This document shows positions 51,443 through 60,146 of a DNA stretch of 64,000 bases, piece after piece. The DNA lies in the NCBI RefSeq assembly GCF_918697925.1, contig NZ_CAKKMF010000001.1, positions 1-64,000 of the forward strand. Reading direction: 5' to 3'. Positions within the stretch are counted from its first letter, which is position 1. The number at the start of each line of letters is the position of its first letter. The position numbers were made by a program, and so were the translations under genes. Source of the DNA: Arthrobacter sp. Bi26. Lineage in GTDB: Bacteria > Actinomycetota > Actinomycetes > Actinomycetales > Micrococcaceae. Below the pieces are notes generated by a model. The model had not been told where the DNA came from. It did no database searches and was given only the letters and a program-made list of their open reading frames with translations.

Positions 51443-52983
51443 CCTTCTTCGAGACCGACGGCGACGTTGGCCTGCATGGCGACTTTGGCCTGCTGAATCC
51501 CGTGTCGGCGTCGCCGCTTGTGGCGGCGCTGACCGGGGACCGTGCAGTGCTCGCCGCCATCCTGACCGTGGAGGAAGCCTGGGCGACGGTCCTGGACGAG
51601 GCGGGCCTCGCCCCGGCCGGGTCCGCCGCAGTGGTGGCCGCCGCCGCGGACGTGCAGCGGTACGACGTCGCTGGCATCGCTGTCCGCGCCCAGGGCGGCG
51701 GCAACCCCGTCATCCCGCTGCTCGCCGACCTCCGGGAACAGGTCAGGAACCTGGACACCGGCGGTATTGGCGCGGTACAGGCCGTTCACACCTCGCTGAC
51801 CAGCCAGGACGTGCTCGACTCGGCACTGATGGTGCTGGCTGCCGGGGCCGTGCGCGAGCTGAAGGCCGAGCTCAAGGCGGCCACGTCCGCCCTCGCGGTG
51901 CTTGCCGAAGCCCATGCGGCCACGCTTTGTGTTGCCCGCAGCCTGACCCAGCACTCGCTGCCCTACAGCTTCGGGCTGCGGGCCGCGCAGTGGTTCAACG
52001 GGCTCGCTGCCGCGGCCAGCCGGCTCGAGGCCCTCGACCTGCCGGTCCAGACCGGCGGCGCCGCCGGGACCCTCGCCGCAGGCACGGTGCTGACTGAAGG
52101 CACTGTGCTGACTGACGGCGTGTTGACCGCCGGGCGGCTGTCCCCGTTTGACCTCGCCGACCGGCTCGCCGCCCGCCTGGGTCTCGCCACGGTTCCTGCC
52201 CCCTGGCACACCAACCGGTTGGCCGTGACCGGGCTCGGCGACGCGCTGGCGGCCGTGACGGACGCGGCCGGAAAGATGGCCGCCGACATCCTGTTCCTGA
52301 GCCGGCCGGAAGTGGCCGAGCTCGCCGAACCGCGCGCCGCCGGACGGGGCGTGTCCTCGGCCATGCCGCAAAAGCAGAACCCCGTGCTCTCCGTGCTGAT
52401 CCGCAGCGCCGCCCTGCAGGCTCCGGCCCTGGCCGCACAGCTGCACCTCGCGGCCGCCAATTTCAACGACGAACGCCCCGACGGCGCCTGGCACAGCGAA
52501 TGGGTGGCCCTGCGCCAGCTGCTGCGTCTGGCCCTCGGCGCCGCGGCGCAGATGCGCGAATTGGCCGAAGGGCTGCAGGTCTTCCCCGCAGCGATGCGCC
52601 GCAACCTGGACCTCGCCGGCCCGCTGCTGCTCTCTGAAGCCGTCAACGCCGCCGTCGCGCCGCTTTTGGACGTGCGCAGCGCCGAGACGGGATCGGGCCG
52701 GACCGGGAAGCAGCGCCTGCAGGCCGTCGTGGACGAAACGCTCCGGGCCCCGGCCGCGGAGCAGGCGGCCACCTACCGGACACTGCTCCGCGCGGCCGTC
52801 CCGGAATATCTGCTCACCGACGCCCGGCTTGAGGAGCTTTTGGACCCGGCCAACTACCTCGGCCAGGCCGTTGAGATCTCCCGCCGCATCCTCGCGGCGT
52901 ACCCGGAATACGCCACCGCCCACGCCGCCGCCCCGGCCGGCGCCACCGCCCACCAACTCCAGAACGGAGCCTCCCGTGGCTAG
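51439..52983 (+). CDS. pcaB: 3-Carboxy-cis,cis-muconate cycloisomerase
   Basis: 514 residues, class II fumarase/aspartase superfamily. The signature loop is GVSSAMPQKQNPV; HTSLTSQDVLDSALM is the earlier conserved block. It converts 3-carboxymuconate to 4-carboxymuconolactone. GTG 51439 overlaps the pcaG stop. It is longer than many homologues, partly through an insertion at residues ~212-230 encoded by an 18-nt tandem repeat (52081-52116). Confidence 0.9.
   Translation: MTFFETDGDVGLHGDFGLLNPVSASPLVAALTGDRAVLAAILTVEEAWATVLDEAGLAPAGSAAVVAAAADVQRYDVAGIAVRAQGGGNPVIPLLADLREQVRNLDTGGIGAVQAVHTSLTSQDVLDSALMVLAAGAVRELKAELKAATSALAVLAEAHAATLCVARSLTQHSLPYSFGLRAAQWFNGLAAAASRLEALDLPVQTGGAAGTLAAGTVLTEGTVLTDGVLTAGRLSPFDLADRLAARLGLATVPAPWHTNRLAVTGLGDALAAVTDAAGKMAADILFLSRPEVAELAEPRAAGRGVSSAMPQKQNPVLSVLIRSAALQAPALAAQLHLAAANFNDERPDGAWHSEWVALRQLLRLALGAAAQMRELAEGLQVFPAAMRRNLDLAGPLLLSEAVNAAVAPLLDVRSAETGSGRTGKQRLQAVVDETLRAPAAEQAATYRTLLRAAVPEYLLTDARLEELLDPANYLGQAVEISRRILAAYPEYATAHAAAPAGATAHQLQNGASRG
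52081..52116 (+). repeat. 18-nt tandem repeat inside pcaB
   Basis: 52081-52098 and 52099-52116 are copies of GGCACNGTGCTGACTGAN, followed by a decayed third unit. They encode a duplicated GTVLTE/GTVLTD. The repeat keeps the frame and sits in a surface-type loop. Confidence 0.75.
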
Positions 52984-53794
52984 ACCCACCGTCAAAGCAG
53001 TCCTGCTCTCGCCCCAGCGTCCGCTCGGCGACAAGCCCCTCCTCGTCGTGGGCCCCTCGCTCGGGACGTCCTCGCTGCTCTGGAGCCAGGCCGGCACCAT
53101 ACTGGGCGCCGACGTCGACGTCGTCGCCTGGGATCTGCCCGGCCACGGCGTCTCGCCCGCGGCGCAGGAGAACTTCACGGTCGCCGACCTGGCCGACGCC
53201 GTGATCGGACTGGTCGATTCGATCGCCCCTGGCGCGCGCTTCCACTATGCCGGCGTGTCCCTCGGCGGGGCCACCGGCCTGCAACTGGCCATCAAGCACG
53301 GCGACCGGCTCAAGAGCCTGTCCGTGCAGTGCTCCGGCGCGAAGCTCGGCACGCCAGAGGGCTGGCTGGAGCGAGCCGAAACCGTCCGCACGCAGGGAAC
53401 CCCGGTGATGATCCAAGGGTCCGCGGAGCGCTGGTTCGCCCCGGGGTTCATGGAGAGCCAGCCCGAACTCAGCAGCCGGCTCCTGCACACCCTCCGGGAC
53501 GCCGACCGCTTCAGCTACGCCTTCTGCTGTGAGGCCCTGGCCGGCTTCGACGTGCGGGACCAGCTCGGCACCATCCGCGTCCCCACGCAGGTGGTTGCCG
53601 GTGCCATGGACGCCGTCGCCCCGCCGTCCATGGCCGAGGAAGTCGCCGCGGGCATCACCTCCGGCGGCGGCACGGCCACGGCCGTCAGCCTGGAGGGCGT
53701 GGCACACCTGGCGCCCTTCGAGGCGCCGGGCCACATCGCCGAGCTGCTGAAGGGCCTCATCGCCTGGACCGAGACCCAGGGAGCGGGCGCATGA
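52976..53794 (+). CDS. pcaD: 3-Oxoadipate enol-lactonase
   Basis: 272 residues, alpha/beta-hydrolase. The oxyanion region is VVGPSLGTSSLLW and the nucleophile is S95 in GVSLGGATG. The acid and base are in AGAMDAVAPP and EGVAHLAPFE. It hydrolyses 3-oxoadipate enol-lactone to 3-oxoadipate. GTG 52976 overlaps the pcaB stop by 8 nt. In several actinobacteria this enzyme is fused to PcaC (PcaL); here the two are separate genes overlapping by 4 nt. Confidence 0.9.
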   Translation: MARPTVKAVLLSPQRPLGDKPLLVVGPSLGTSSLLWSQAGTILGADVDVVAWDLPGHGVSPAAQENFTVADLADAVIGLVDSIAPGARFHYAGVSLGGATGLQLAIKHGDRLKSLSVQCSGAKLGTPEGWLERAETVRTQGTPVMIQGSAERWFAPGFMESQPELSSRLLHTLRDADRFSYAFCCEALAGFDVRDQLGTIRVPTQVVAGAMDAVAPPSMAEEVAAGITSGGGTATAVSLEGVAHLAPFEAPGHIAELLKGLIAWTETQGAGA

Positions 53795-54261
53795 CCGGCT
53801 CCGAACGCAACGGGCCCGAACGCAATGGTGTGGTCCAGCCCGGCGCGACCAGCCAGGAAATCTACGACGGCGGCATGAAAGTCCGCCGCGAGGTGCTTGG
53901 CGCCGCGCACGTGGACCGCGCCAACGCCAACAAGGATTCCTTCACCGAGGACTTCCAGGACATGATCACCCGGATCGCCTGGGGCGGCATCTGGACCCGG
54001 CCCGGGATCAGCCGCCAGATGCGCTCAGCCGTCACCCTTACCGCCATGGTGGCACACGGGCACTGGGAAGAACTGGCCATGCACATCCGCGCGGCCATCA
54101 CCAACGGCCTGAGCCGGGACGAGATCAAGGAAATCCTGCTCCAGACCGCCATCTACTGCGGGGTCCCCTCCGCCAACACCGCCTTCAAGACCGCCCAGCA
54201 GGTGTTCCAATCGATGGACAACACAGCCATGGGCGAGGCAGAAATGGACAAGAACCCATGA
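53791..54261 (+). CDS. pcaC: 4-Carboxymuconolactone decarboxylase
   Basis: 156 residues. The carboxymuconolactone decarboxylase/AhpD-like core includes GGIWTRPGISRQMRSAVTLT and AHGHWEELAMHIRAAITNGL. It converts 4-carboxymuconolactone to 3-oxoadipate enol-lactone, the step before PcaD. ATG 53791 overlaps the pcaD stop and its own stop overlaps pcaF, both by 4 nt. Confidence 0.93.
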   Translation: MTGSERNGPERNGVVQPGATSQEIYDGGMKVRREVLGAAHVDRANANKDSFTEDFQDMITRIAWGGIWTRPGISRQMRSAVTLTAMVAHGHWEELAMHIRAAITNGLSRDEIKEILLQTAIYCGVPSANTAFKTAQQVFQSMDNTAMGEAEMDKNP

Positions 54262-55457
54262 ATCAGGCCTTTTTGTACGACGCCGTGAGGACCCCGTTCG
54301 GGAAGTTCGGTTCCGGCCTGGCCGGGGTCCGGCCGGACGATCTCGCTGCGCACGTGATCCGGGAAGCGGTGAAGCGCGCCCCGGGGCTGGACGTGGAGCG
54401 GATCGATGAGGTGGTGTTCGGCAACGCCAACGGCGCCGGGGAGGAAAACCGCAACATCGCCCGGATGGGCACCCTGCTGGCCGGGCTGCCGGTCTCGGTC
54501 CCGGGCACCACGGTCAACCGGCTGTGCGGCTCGTCCCTGGACGCGGCGATCATCGCGTCCCGGCAGATCAACACCGGCGACGCCGAGCTCATGCTGGTCG
54601 GCGGCGCCGAATCCATGTCCCGCGCCCCGTGGGTGCTGCCCAAGACCGAGAAACCGTACCCGGCCGGGGACCTGGCTCTGGCTTCCACCACGCTGGGCTG
54701 GCGGCTGGTGAACCAGGCCATGCCGAAGGAGTGGACCATTTCCCTGGGCGAGGCCACCGAACGGCTGGCCGAAAGATACGGCGTGGGCCGCGAGGCGCAG
54801 GACGAATTCGCCGCCAACTCGCACAACCTGGCCGCCAAGGCGTGGGACGAGGGCTTCTACGACAACCTCGTCGCCCCGGTCCCGGGCACGGACCTGGTCC
54901 GCGACGAGGGCATCCGGGCCGGGTCCTCGGCGCAAAAGCTCGCCGGGCTCAAAACCGTCTTCCGGGCCGAGAACGGCACCGTCACCGCCGGGAACGCCTC
55001 CCCGCTCTCCGACGGCGCGTCCGCGGCCTGGCTCGGCTCCGAGGCCGCCGCCGGGATCCTCGGCCTGGACCCGCTGGCCCGGATCGCCGGGCGCGGCGCG
55101 CACGCCAACGACCCGCAGTACTTCGGCTACGCCCCGGTCGAGGCCGCGAACAAGGCCCTCGCGAAGGCCGGCATCGGCTGGGACCAGGTCGGCGCCGTCG
55201 AGCTGAACGAGGCGTTCGCCGCGCAGTCCCTGGCCTGTATCAACGCTTGGGGCATCGACCCCGCGATCGTGAACCGGCACGGCGGCGCGATCGCCATGGG
55301 CCACCCGCTCGGCGCCTCCGGAACCCGCATCCTGGGCACCCTGGCCCGGTCCCTGCAGGCTTCCGGGCAGCGCTGGGGCGTCGCCGCGATCTGCATCGGC
55401 GTCGGGCAGGGCCTGGCCGTCGTGCTCGAAAACGTCACCGCCGGCGCATCGGCATAG
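54258..55457 (+). CDS. pcaF: 3-Oxoadipyl-CoA thiolase
   Basis: 399 residues, thiolase II family. The acyl-accepting cysteine is C90 (NRLCGSSLDA); the catalytic His and second Cys are H349 (MGHPLGASG) and C379 (AICIGVGQG). In this operon it cleaves 3-oxoadipyl-CoA to succinyl-CoA and acetyl-CoA. ATG 54258 overlaps pcaC by 4 nt. A general acetyl-CoA acetyltransferase role is less likely given the neighbours. Confidence 0.92.
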   Translation: MNQAFLYDAVRTPFGKFGSGLAGVRPDDLAAHVIREAVKRAPGLDVERIDEVVFGNANGAGEENRNIARMGTLLAGLPVSVPGTTVNRLCGSSLDAAIIASRQINTGDAELMLVGGAESMSRAPWVLPKTEKPYPAGDLALASTTLGWRLVNQAMPKEWTISLGEATERLAERYGVGREAQDEFAANSHNLAAKAWDEGFYDNLVAPVPGTDLVRDEGIRAGSSAQKLAGLKTVFRAENGTVTAGNASPLSDGASAAWLGSEAAAGILGLDPLARIAGRGAHANDPQYFGYAPVEAANKALAKAGIGWDQVGAVELNEAFAAQSLACINAWGIDPAIVNRHGGAIAMGHPLGASGTRILGTLARSLQASGQRWGVAAICIGVGQGLAVVLENVTAGASA

Positions 55458-55471
55458 GGAAGGCAAAGGTC

Positions 55472-56161
55472 ATGCTTAATTTCATTGACACCGTCGGTGA
55501 GGCCGTCGCCGGCATCAAGGACGGCTCCACGGTTATGATCGGGGGCTTCGGCAACGCCGGGCAGCCGTTCGAACTGATCGACGCGCTGCTGGAGTGCGGC
55601 GCCACCGACCTGACCGTGGTGAACAACAACGCCGGCCAGGGCGATCAGGGCCTGGCCCTGCTGATCAAGGAGGGCCGGGTGAAGAAAGTGATCTGCTCTT
55701 TCCCGCGGCAGTCCGACTCCTGGCATTTCGACGCCAAGTACCGCGCCGGCGAGATCGAACTCGAGCTGGTCCCGCAGGGGAACCTCGCTGAGCGGATCCG
55801 TGCCGCCGGCGCAGGGATCGGCGGTTTCTTCACGCCCACCGGCTATGGCACCATGCTCGCCGAGGGCAAGGAAACCCGCTACCTGGACGGCAAGTGGCAG
55901 GTGTTCGAGACCCCCATCCACGCCGACGTCGCCCTCATCAAGGCCCTCACGGCGGACGGCAGGGGCAATCTCGTCTATCGCAAGACGGCCCGGAACTTCG
56001 GTCCCATCATGGCCGCCGCCGCGAAACACACCATCGTCCAGGTATCCGAGATCGTGCCCACCGGCGGCCTGGACCCGGAAGTCATCGTGACCCCCGGAAT
56101 CTACGTCAACAGCATCGTCCGCGTGGCCGCAGCCGCAGGCAAGACAGAAAGCGTGGCTTGA
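55472..56161 (+). CDS. pcaI: 3-Oxoadipate CoA-transferase subunit A
   Basis: 229 residues, CoA-transferase family I alpha subunit. Signature GGFGNAGQPFELIDAL near the N-terminus, then NNNAGQGDQGLALL and GGFFTPTGYGT. It forms a heteromer with PcaJ and transfers CoA from succinyl-CoA to 3-oxoadipate. ATG 55472 is 14 nt after pcaF. The subunit B gene begins 1 nt after its stop. Confidence 0.92.
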   Translation: MLNFIDTVGEAVAGIKDGSTVMIGGFGNAGQPFELIDALLECGATDLTVVNNNAGQGDQGLALLIKEGRVKKVICSFPRQSDSWHFDAKYRAGEIELELVPQGNLAERIRAAGAGIGGFFTPTGYGTMLAEGKETRYLDGKWQVFETPIHADVALIKALTADGRGNLVYRKTARNFGPIMAAAAKHTIVQVSEIVPTGGLDPEVIVTPGIYVNSIVRVAAAAGKTESVA

Positions 56162-56162
56162 G

Positions 56163-56861
56163 ATGAGCATCCCGACCAATGACCAGCCGGGTGTCCGGAC
56201 CGGCATCCAGGCATCCGACAAGCCGCTGGGCCGCGACGACCTCGCCCGCCTCGTGGCCCGCGACATCCAGCCCGGATCGTTCGTGAACCTCGGCATCGGC
56301 CAGCCCACCCTGGTCTCCAACTATCTCGAGCCGGAGCAGAACATCACGCTCCACACCGAGAACGGCATGCTCGGCATGGGCCCGGAAGCCACCGGGGACC
56401 AGATCGACGGGGACCTCATCAACGCCGGGAAGATCCCCGTGACGGAGCTTCCCGGGGCGTCCTACTTCCACCATGCGGACTCCTTCGCGATCATGCGCGG
56501 CGGGCACCTGGACATCTGCGTGCTCGGCGCCTTCCAGGTCTCGGCCACCGGAGACCTCGCCAACTGGCACACCGGGGCGCCGGACGCGATCCCCGCCGTC
56601 GGCGGCGCCATGGACCTCGCCACCGGCGCCAAGGACGTCTTCGTTATGATGACGCTCCTGACCCGCGACGGCGTGTCCAAGCTCGTCGAGGCGTGCACCT
56701 ACCCGCTCACCGGGATCGGCTGCGTGACCCGCGTCTACACCGACAAGGCCGTCTTCCTGACCGGACCCGGCGGCGTCCAGGTGCGCGAGACGTTCGGCTG
56801 CACGCTCGAGGAACTTCAGGCCGTGGTCCCGGTACCCCTCCGGGCGGCGGACCCAAGCTGA
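56163..56861 (+). CDS. pcaJ: 3-Oxoadipate CoA-transferase subunit B
   Basis: 232 residues, CoA-transferase beta subunit. The catalytic glutamate is E66 in TENGMLGMGPE, and VNLGIGQPTLVSNYL precedes it. It pairs with PcaI to activate 3-oxoadipate before thiolysis. It is the last catabolic gene of the run that began at 47052; the second IclR regulator follows after 60 nt on the same strand. Confidence 0.92.
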   Translation: MSIPTNDQPGVRTGIQASDKPLGRDDLARLVARDIQPGSFVNLGIGQPTLVSNYLEPEQNITLHTENGMLGMGPEATGDQIDGDLINAGKIPVTELPGASYFHHADSFAIMRGGHLDICVLGAFQVSATGDLANWHTGAPDAIPAVGGAMDLATGAKDVFVMMTLLTRDGVSKLVEACTYPLTGIGCVTRVYTDKAVFLTGPGGVQVRETFGCTLEELQAVVPVPLRAADPS

Positions 56862-56921
56862 CAGTCCTGCGGCCGGATAACCTGCGCCCCGCTAAAGTGA
56901 TGCGGGACCGAGAGGCGAGAA

Positions 56922-57728
56922 ATGATTGAGCCAGCCAAGAGCGGCGGCGCGCCCGCGGCCAGCGACCAGTACGTGCAGTCGCTGGCGCGCGGGCTCGCCG
57001 TGATCCGTGCCTTTGACACAGAGCACCCCAAGATGACCCTGACCGAGGTGGCGGCCCGGACCGAACTGACCCGGGCCACGGCCAGGCGGTTCCTGCACAC
57101 GCTCGCGGAGTTGGGCTATGTCCGCACGGACGGCAAGATCTTCGCCCTGACCGCCAAGGTACTTCAGCTCGGCTACGCCTACCTGTCCGGGCTGTCCCTG
57201 CCGCAGCTGGCCCAGCCGCACCTGGAGGAGCTCTCGCTCGAACTGGGGGAGTCGACGTCGGCCGCGGTGCTCGAGGGCGCCGACATCGCCTACATCGCCC
57301 GGGTGTCCACCCGGCGGATCATGACGGTCGGCATTACGGTGGGCACCCGTTTCCCGGCCTACGCGACGTCCATGGGCAGGGTGCTGCTCGCGGCCCTGCC
57401 GCCGGCGAAGCTGGAAGACTATCTCGCGGCCACAGAGATCCGGCCCCTCACGCCGGGAGCCATCGGAACGCGGGCTGCCCTTCTGGCGGAGCTGGATACG
57501 GTCCGCGCCCAGGGCTGGTGCCTGTTGGATCAGGAACTGGAGCTGGGGCTGATGTCCATTGCGGCGCCGGTCCATGACGGGCCCAAGGTGGTAGCGGCGA
57601 TCAACGTCTCGCTGCAGGCCCAGACGGTGTCCACGCAGGCCGACCCCGAGGCCTACCTCAAGGCCGTGCGCGAGGCGACGGTAGCCACGGCGGAAGTCAT
57701 CTCCGAGGACCTGACCTCGGGACGGTGA
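56922..57728 (+). CDS. pcaR: IclR family regulator of the pca operon
   Basis: 268 residues, IclR type: winged helix MTLTEVAARTELTRATARRF, effector domain with PAYATSMGRVLLAAL and DQELELGLMSIAAPV. This is the PcaR/PcaU/CatR branch of IclR that responds to beta-ketoadipate or protocatechuate. GAGAGG precedes ATG 56922. Placed at the operon's end it may be co-transcribed. It differs from the transporter-linked IclR at 46049. The symbol is given by branch and context. Confidence 0.83.
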   Translation: MIEPAKSGGAPAASDQYVQSLARGLAVIRAFDTEHPKMTLTEVAARTELTRATARRFLHTLAELGYVRTDGKIFALTAKVLQLGYAYLSGLSLPQLAQPHLEELSLELGESTSAAVLEGADIAYIARVSTRRIMTVGITVGTRFPAYATSMGRVLLAALPPAKLEDYLAATEIRPLTPGAIGTRAALLAELDTVRAQGWCLLDQELELGLMSIAAPVHDGPKVVAAINVSLQAQTVSTQADPEAYLKAVREATVATAEVISEDLTSGR

Positions 57729-57764
57729 AACACTGTCCTGACGTGACGCCCGGGAAGGGGACCG

Positions 57765-58001
57765 TCAGGGAGCGGGGTCTGGGATGGGTTCGGTGGAAAC
57801 CGTGATCTTGACGCCCCCGGGCTCGTCACTGATTTTCAGGTGAAAGTTCCTGCCCACCACCAGGGCATGGATGTCGTCGCTGTCTCCGGGCGCTACCTGC
57901 TCGGCCAGCCGCGTGAGCGCCAGTGCCATGGCCCGGCCCCAGTCGTGAGGATCCATACTGGATGATTCAGCCGTTGCTGAATACTTCTCTGGTTCAGTCA
58001 T
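57765..58001 (-). CDS. Small hypothetical protein, 78 aa
   Basis: Start ATG 58001 (MTEPEKYSATAESS) with a G-rich Shine-Dalgarno upstream. The middle WGRAMALALTRLAEQVAPGD is a probable helix, and the C-terminus alternates as beta strands (VVGRNFHLKISDEPGGVKIT). No domain recognised. It is convergent with the IclR gene and divergent from the lipid kinase gene. Confidence 0.55.
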   Translation of the reverse strand: MTEPEKYSATAESSSMDPHDWGRAMALALTRLAEQVAPGDSDDIHALVVGRNFHLKISDEPGGVKITVSTEPIPDPAP

Positions 58002-58173
58002 CTGCCCCCGCTTTCGGCGTCCGGAGCGCAGCCTCCGGAACATCACGAAGCCCAGTCTAGTGAGGTGGCGGAGCGCGCGTCCACGATTTGCGCCGGCCCT
58101 GCGGAGGTTACGCGGGCACTGCGGCTAGGATTTCAGTTCGGGTACTCTTTCGCCCCATTGCCCTAAGGACGCC

Positions 58174-59124
58174 ATGACAGAGAACAACACCGCGACTCCG
58201 GAGACCCCGGACAACGCAGCGTCCCGGCGCGCCGCCGTGGTTATCAACCCCATGAAATCTCCCGGTAAAAGCTTCCGTGCCTCGTTCTTCCGCCTGTGCG
58301 AGACCCAGGGCTGGGCCGAGCCGCTGTGGCTGGAGACCACCAAGGAGGACACCGGGATTGGCCAGGCCCGCGAGGCGCTGGATGCCGGAGTCGACGTCGT
58401 GATCGCGGCGGGCGGGGACGGAACGGTCCGCTGCGTGGCGGAGGTCCTCGCCGGCACCGGAACGCCGATGGGACTGGTCCCCCTGGGGACCGGCAACCTG
58501 CTGGCCCGCAACCTCGGCGTCGACATCACCGACCCCGTGGCCGCCAGCTACGACGTCCTCAGCGGCGCGGATACCAAGGTAGACGTGGTCAAGGTCAGGC
58601 TGGACCATGCCGAGAAGGAGCACATCTTCCTTGTCATGGCCGGTCTCGGCTATGACGCCGCCATCATGGCCAACACTGTGGACGAACTCAAAGACCGCGT
58701 GGGCTGGCTCGCCTATGTCGAGGCTGGCATCCGGCACCTGCCGGGCAAGCCGATCAGGGCGAAGATCAGCATTGACGGCCAGCATGCCGTGCGGCGCCGG
58801 ATCCGCAGCGTCATGGTGGGCAACTGCGGCAAGATCATGGGGGGCGTGGAGATCTTCCCCGATGCCAAGGTCGACGACGGCATCCTGGACGTCGTGATTT
58901 TGGCCCCTCATGGCCGGTTCGGCTGGCTGGATGTGCTGTCCGGCGTCTTCGGCCGGAAGAACGCCAAGAACACGTCGGTCGAATACTTCGCCGGAAAGTC
59001 AGCCGAAATCGAACTCGCCCACGAGCAGGAATTCCAGCTCGACGGTGACCCCCTCGGCAAGGCCAAACACCTCAACGTCACTGTGGAGCACGACGCTCTC
59101 ACCATCCGGATGACGGGCATCTGA
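58174..59124 (+). CDS. Diacylglycerol/lipid kinase family protein
   Basis: 316 residues. The DAGK catalytic domain carries GGDGT (80-84) and VPLGTGNLLARNLG, and the C-terminal half has the beta-rich lipid-binding fold (QLDGDPLGKAKHLNVTVE). It phosphorylates a lipid such as diacylglycerol or a related alcohol. No PAP2 domain, unlike the fusion gene at 10062. AAGGA lies before ATG 58174. Monocistronic. Confidence 0.87.
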   Translation: MTENNTATPETPDNAASRRAAVVINPMKSPGKSFRASFFRLCETQGWAEPLWLETTKEDTGIGQAREALDAGVDVVIAAGGDGTVRCVAEVLAGTGTPMGLVPLGTGNLLARNLGVDITDPVAASYDVLSGADTKVDVVKVRLDHAEKEHIFLVMAGLGYDAAIMANTVDELKDRVGWLAYVEAGIRHLPGKPIRAKISIDGQHAVRRRIRSVMVGNCGKIMGGVEIFPDAKVDDGILDVVILAPHGRFGWLDVLSGVFGRKNAKNTSVEYFAGKSAEIELAHEQEFQLDGDPLGKAKHLNVTVEHDALTIRMTGI

Positions 59125-59182
59125 CCCGGGCTGGCCGCTTCCCGGGCCAGCCGCTTTCCGGGCCGGCCGCTTCCCGGGCTGG

Positions 59183-60040
59183 CTAGCGCGCCGCCGGCCG
59201 GTGTGCCAGGATCTCAGCGAGTTCGGCCAGCCGGTGCGCGCGGGCGGATTCGGCAGGCGTGAACGGCTCGCCGGGCCGGGAAAACGTGATGGGCCCATGC
59301 CACGCTGTAGGGATTTTCAGGACCGTCCCGTCCCCGCCCGTCCGGGGTGGCACCTCGGCGTTGCCAGCCGCCGGTCCGGGGATGATCCGTGCCCGCAGCA
59401 GTTCCGCGACGGCCAGCGGCAGCTCCTCCGGACTGGCGGCGATCCGGGCAGCCAGGCTCAGCGCGCCGGTTTGCCCGTCGGCCATGGCCAGGGCGGTGGT
59501 CGGCCAGACGTGCGGATCCGCTCCGCCGCCCGCCCGCAGCGCCCGGAGCAGTTCGGCTTCGCGGACATCACCCGGTGCCGAGAGCACGAACTCGTCCAGC
59601 ACACCGCCGGCCACGGGGTGAACATGAATGCTGAGGATGTTCGTGTTCAACCCGGCCAGGGCCTGCGTCAGTTTCTGCAGCGACCCGGGTTTGTCTTTCA
59701 GGACGGTCCGCGCCCGCCAAAGGGCAGGCGCGGCGACGAGCCGTTTGCGGTGGCGCAGGGCCGGGGCATGCAGCCAGCCCCTGAGCATCCGGGCCGCCGA
59801 GGGCTCGGCGACCCAGATGACCAGGATGGTCGCGGTCATGGTCAGGACCAGGACCTTGGCAACATAAGGCAGGTGGGTTTCCACCACCGCCGCGTGCACC
59901 AGCAATTCGATCGGAAGCATCACGGCCACATTGGCCAGCGTCAGCCGCGCCTTGGTCGGTTCGGGCATCTGGCCGCACACTTCGCAGCTCAACTCGGAGG
60001 TGGCAGGGGACTGGGCTTTGCCATGGGCTTTGCGCGTCAT
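59183..60040 (-). CDS. Membrane protein with ACT domain
   Basis: 285 residues. A CEVC pair (C19, C22) near the N-terminus precedes two membrane helices (~33-51 and ~59-78). An ACT-type domain follows at ~111-180 (RTVLKDKPGSLQKLTQALAG, then NTNILSIHVHP), and then a second regulatory-looking region to the C-terminus. ACT domains bind small ligands such as amino acids. The combination suggests a membrane-bound sensor, but no output domain is recognised. ATG 60040 (MTRKAH) is chosen. Confidence 0.72.
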   Translation of the reverse strand: MTRKAHGKAQSPATSELSCEVCGQMPEPTKARLTLANVAVMLPIELLVHAAVVETHLPYVAKVLVLTMTATILVIWVAEPSAARMLRGWLHAPALRHRKRLVAAPALWRARTVLKDKPGSLQKLTQALAGLNTNILSIHVHPVAGGVLDEFVLSAPGDVREAELLRALRAGGGADPHVWPTTALAMADGQTGALSLAARIAASPEELPLAVAELLRARIIPGPAAGNAEVPPRTGGDGTVLKIPTAWHGPITFSRPGEPFTPAESARAHRLAELAEILAHRPAAR

Positions 60041-60146
60041 ATCCCTATGATTCCGGCCAGCTGTTTCGGCCGGGTTGCCGCCGGGTGACGGTTTCGGACC
60101 GGACGGGCAGGAGGGAGGCTCGCAGCAACGCGCCCTAGGGGCTGCG

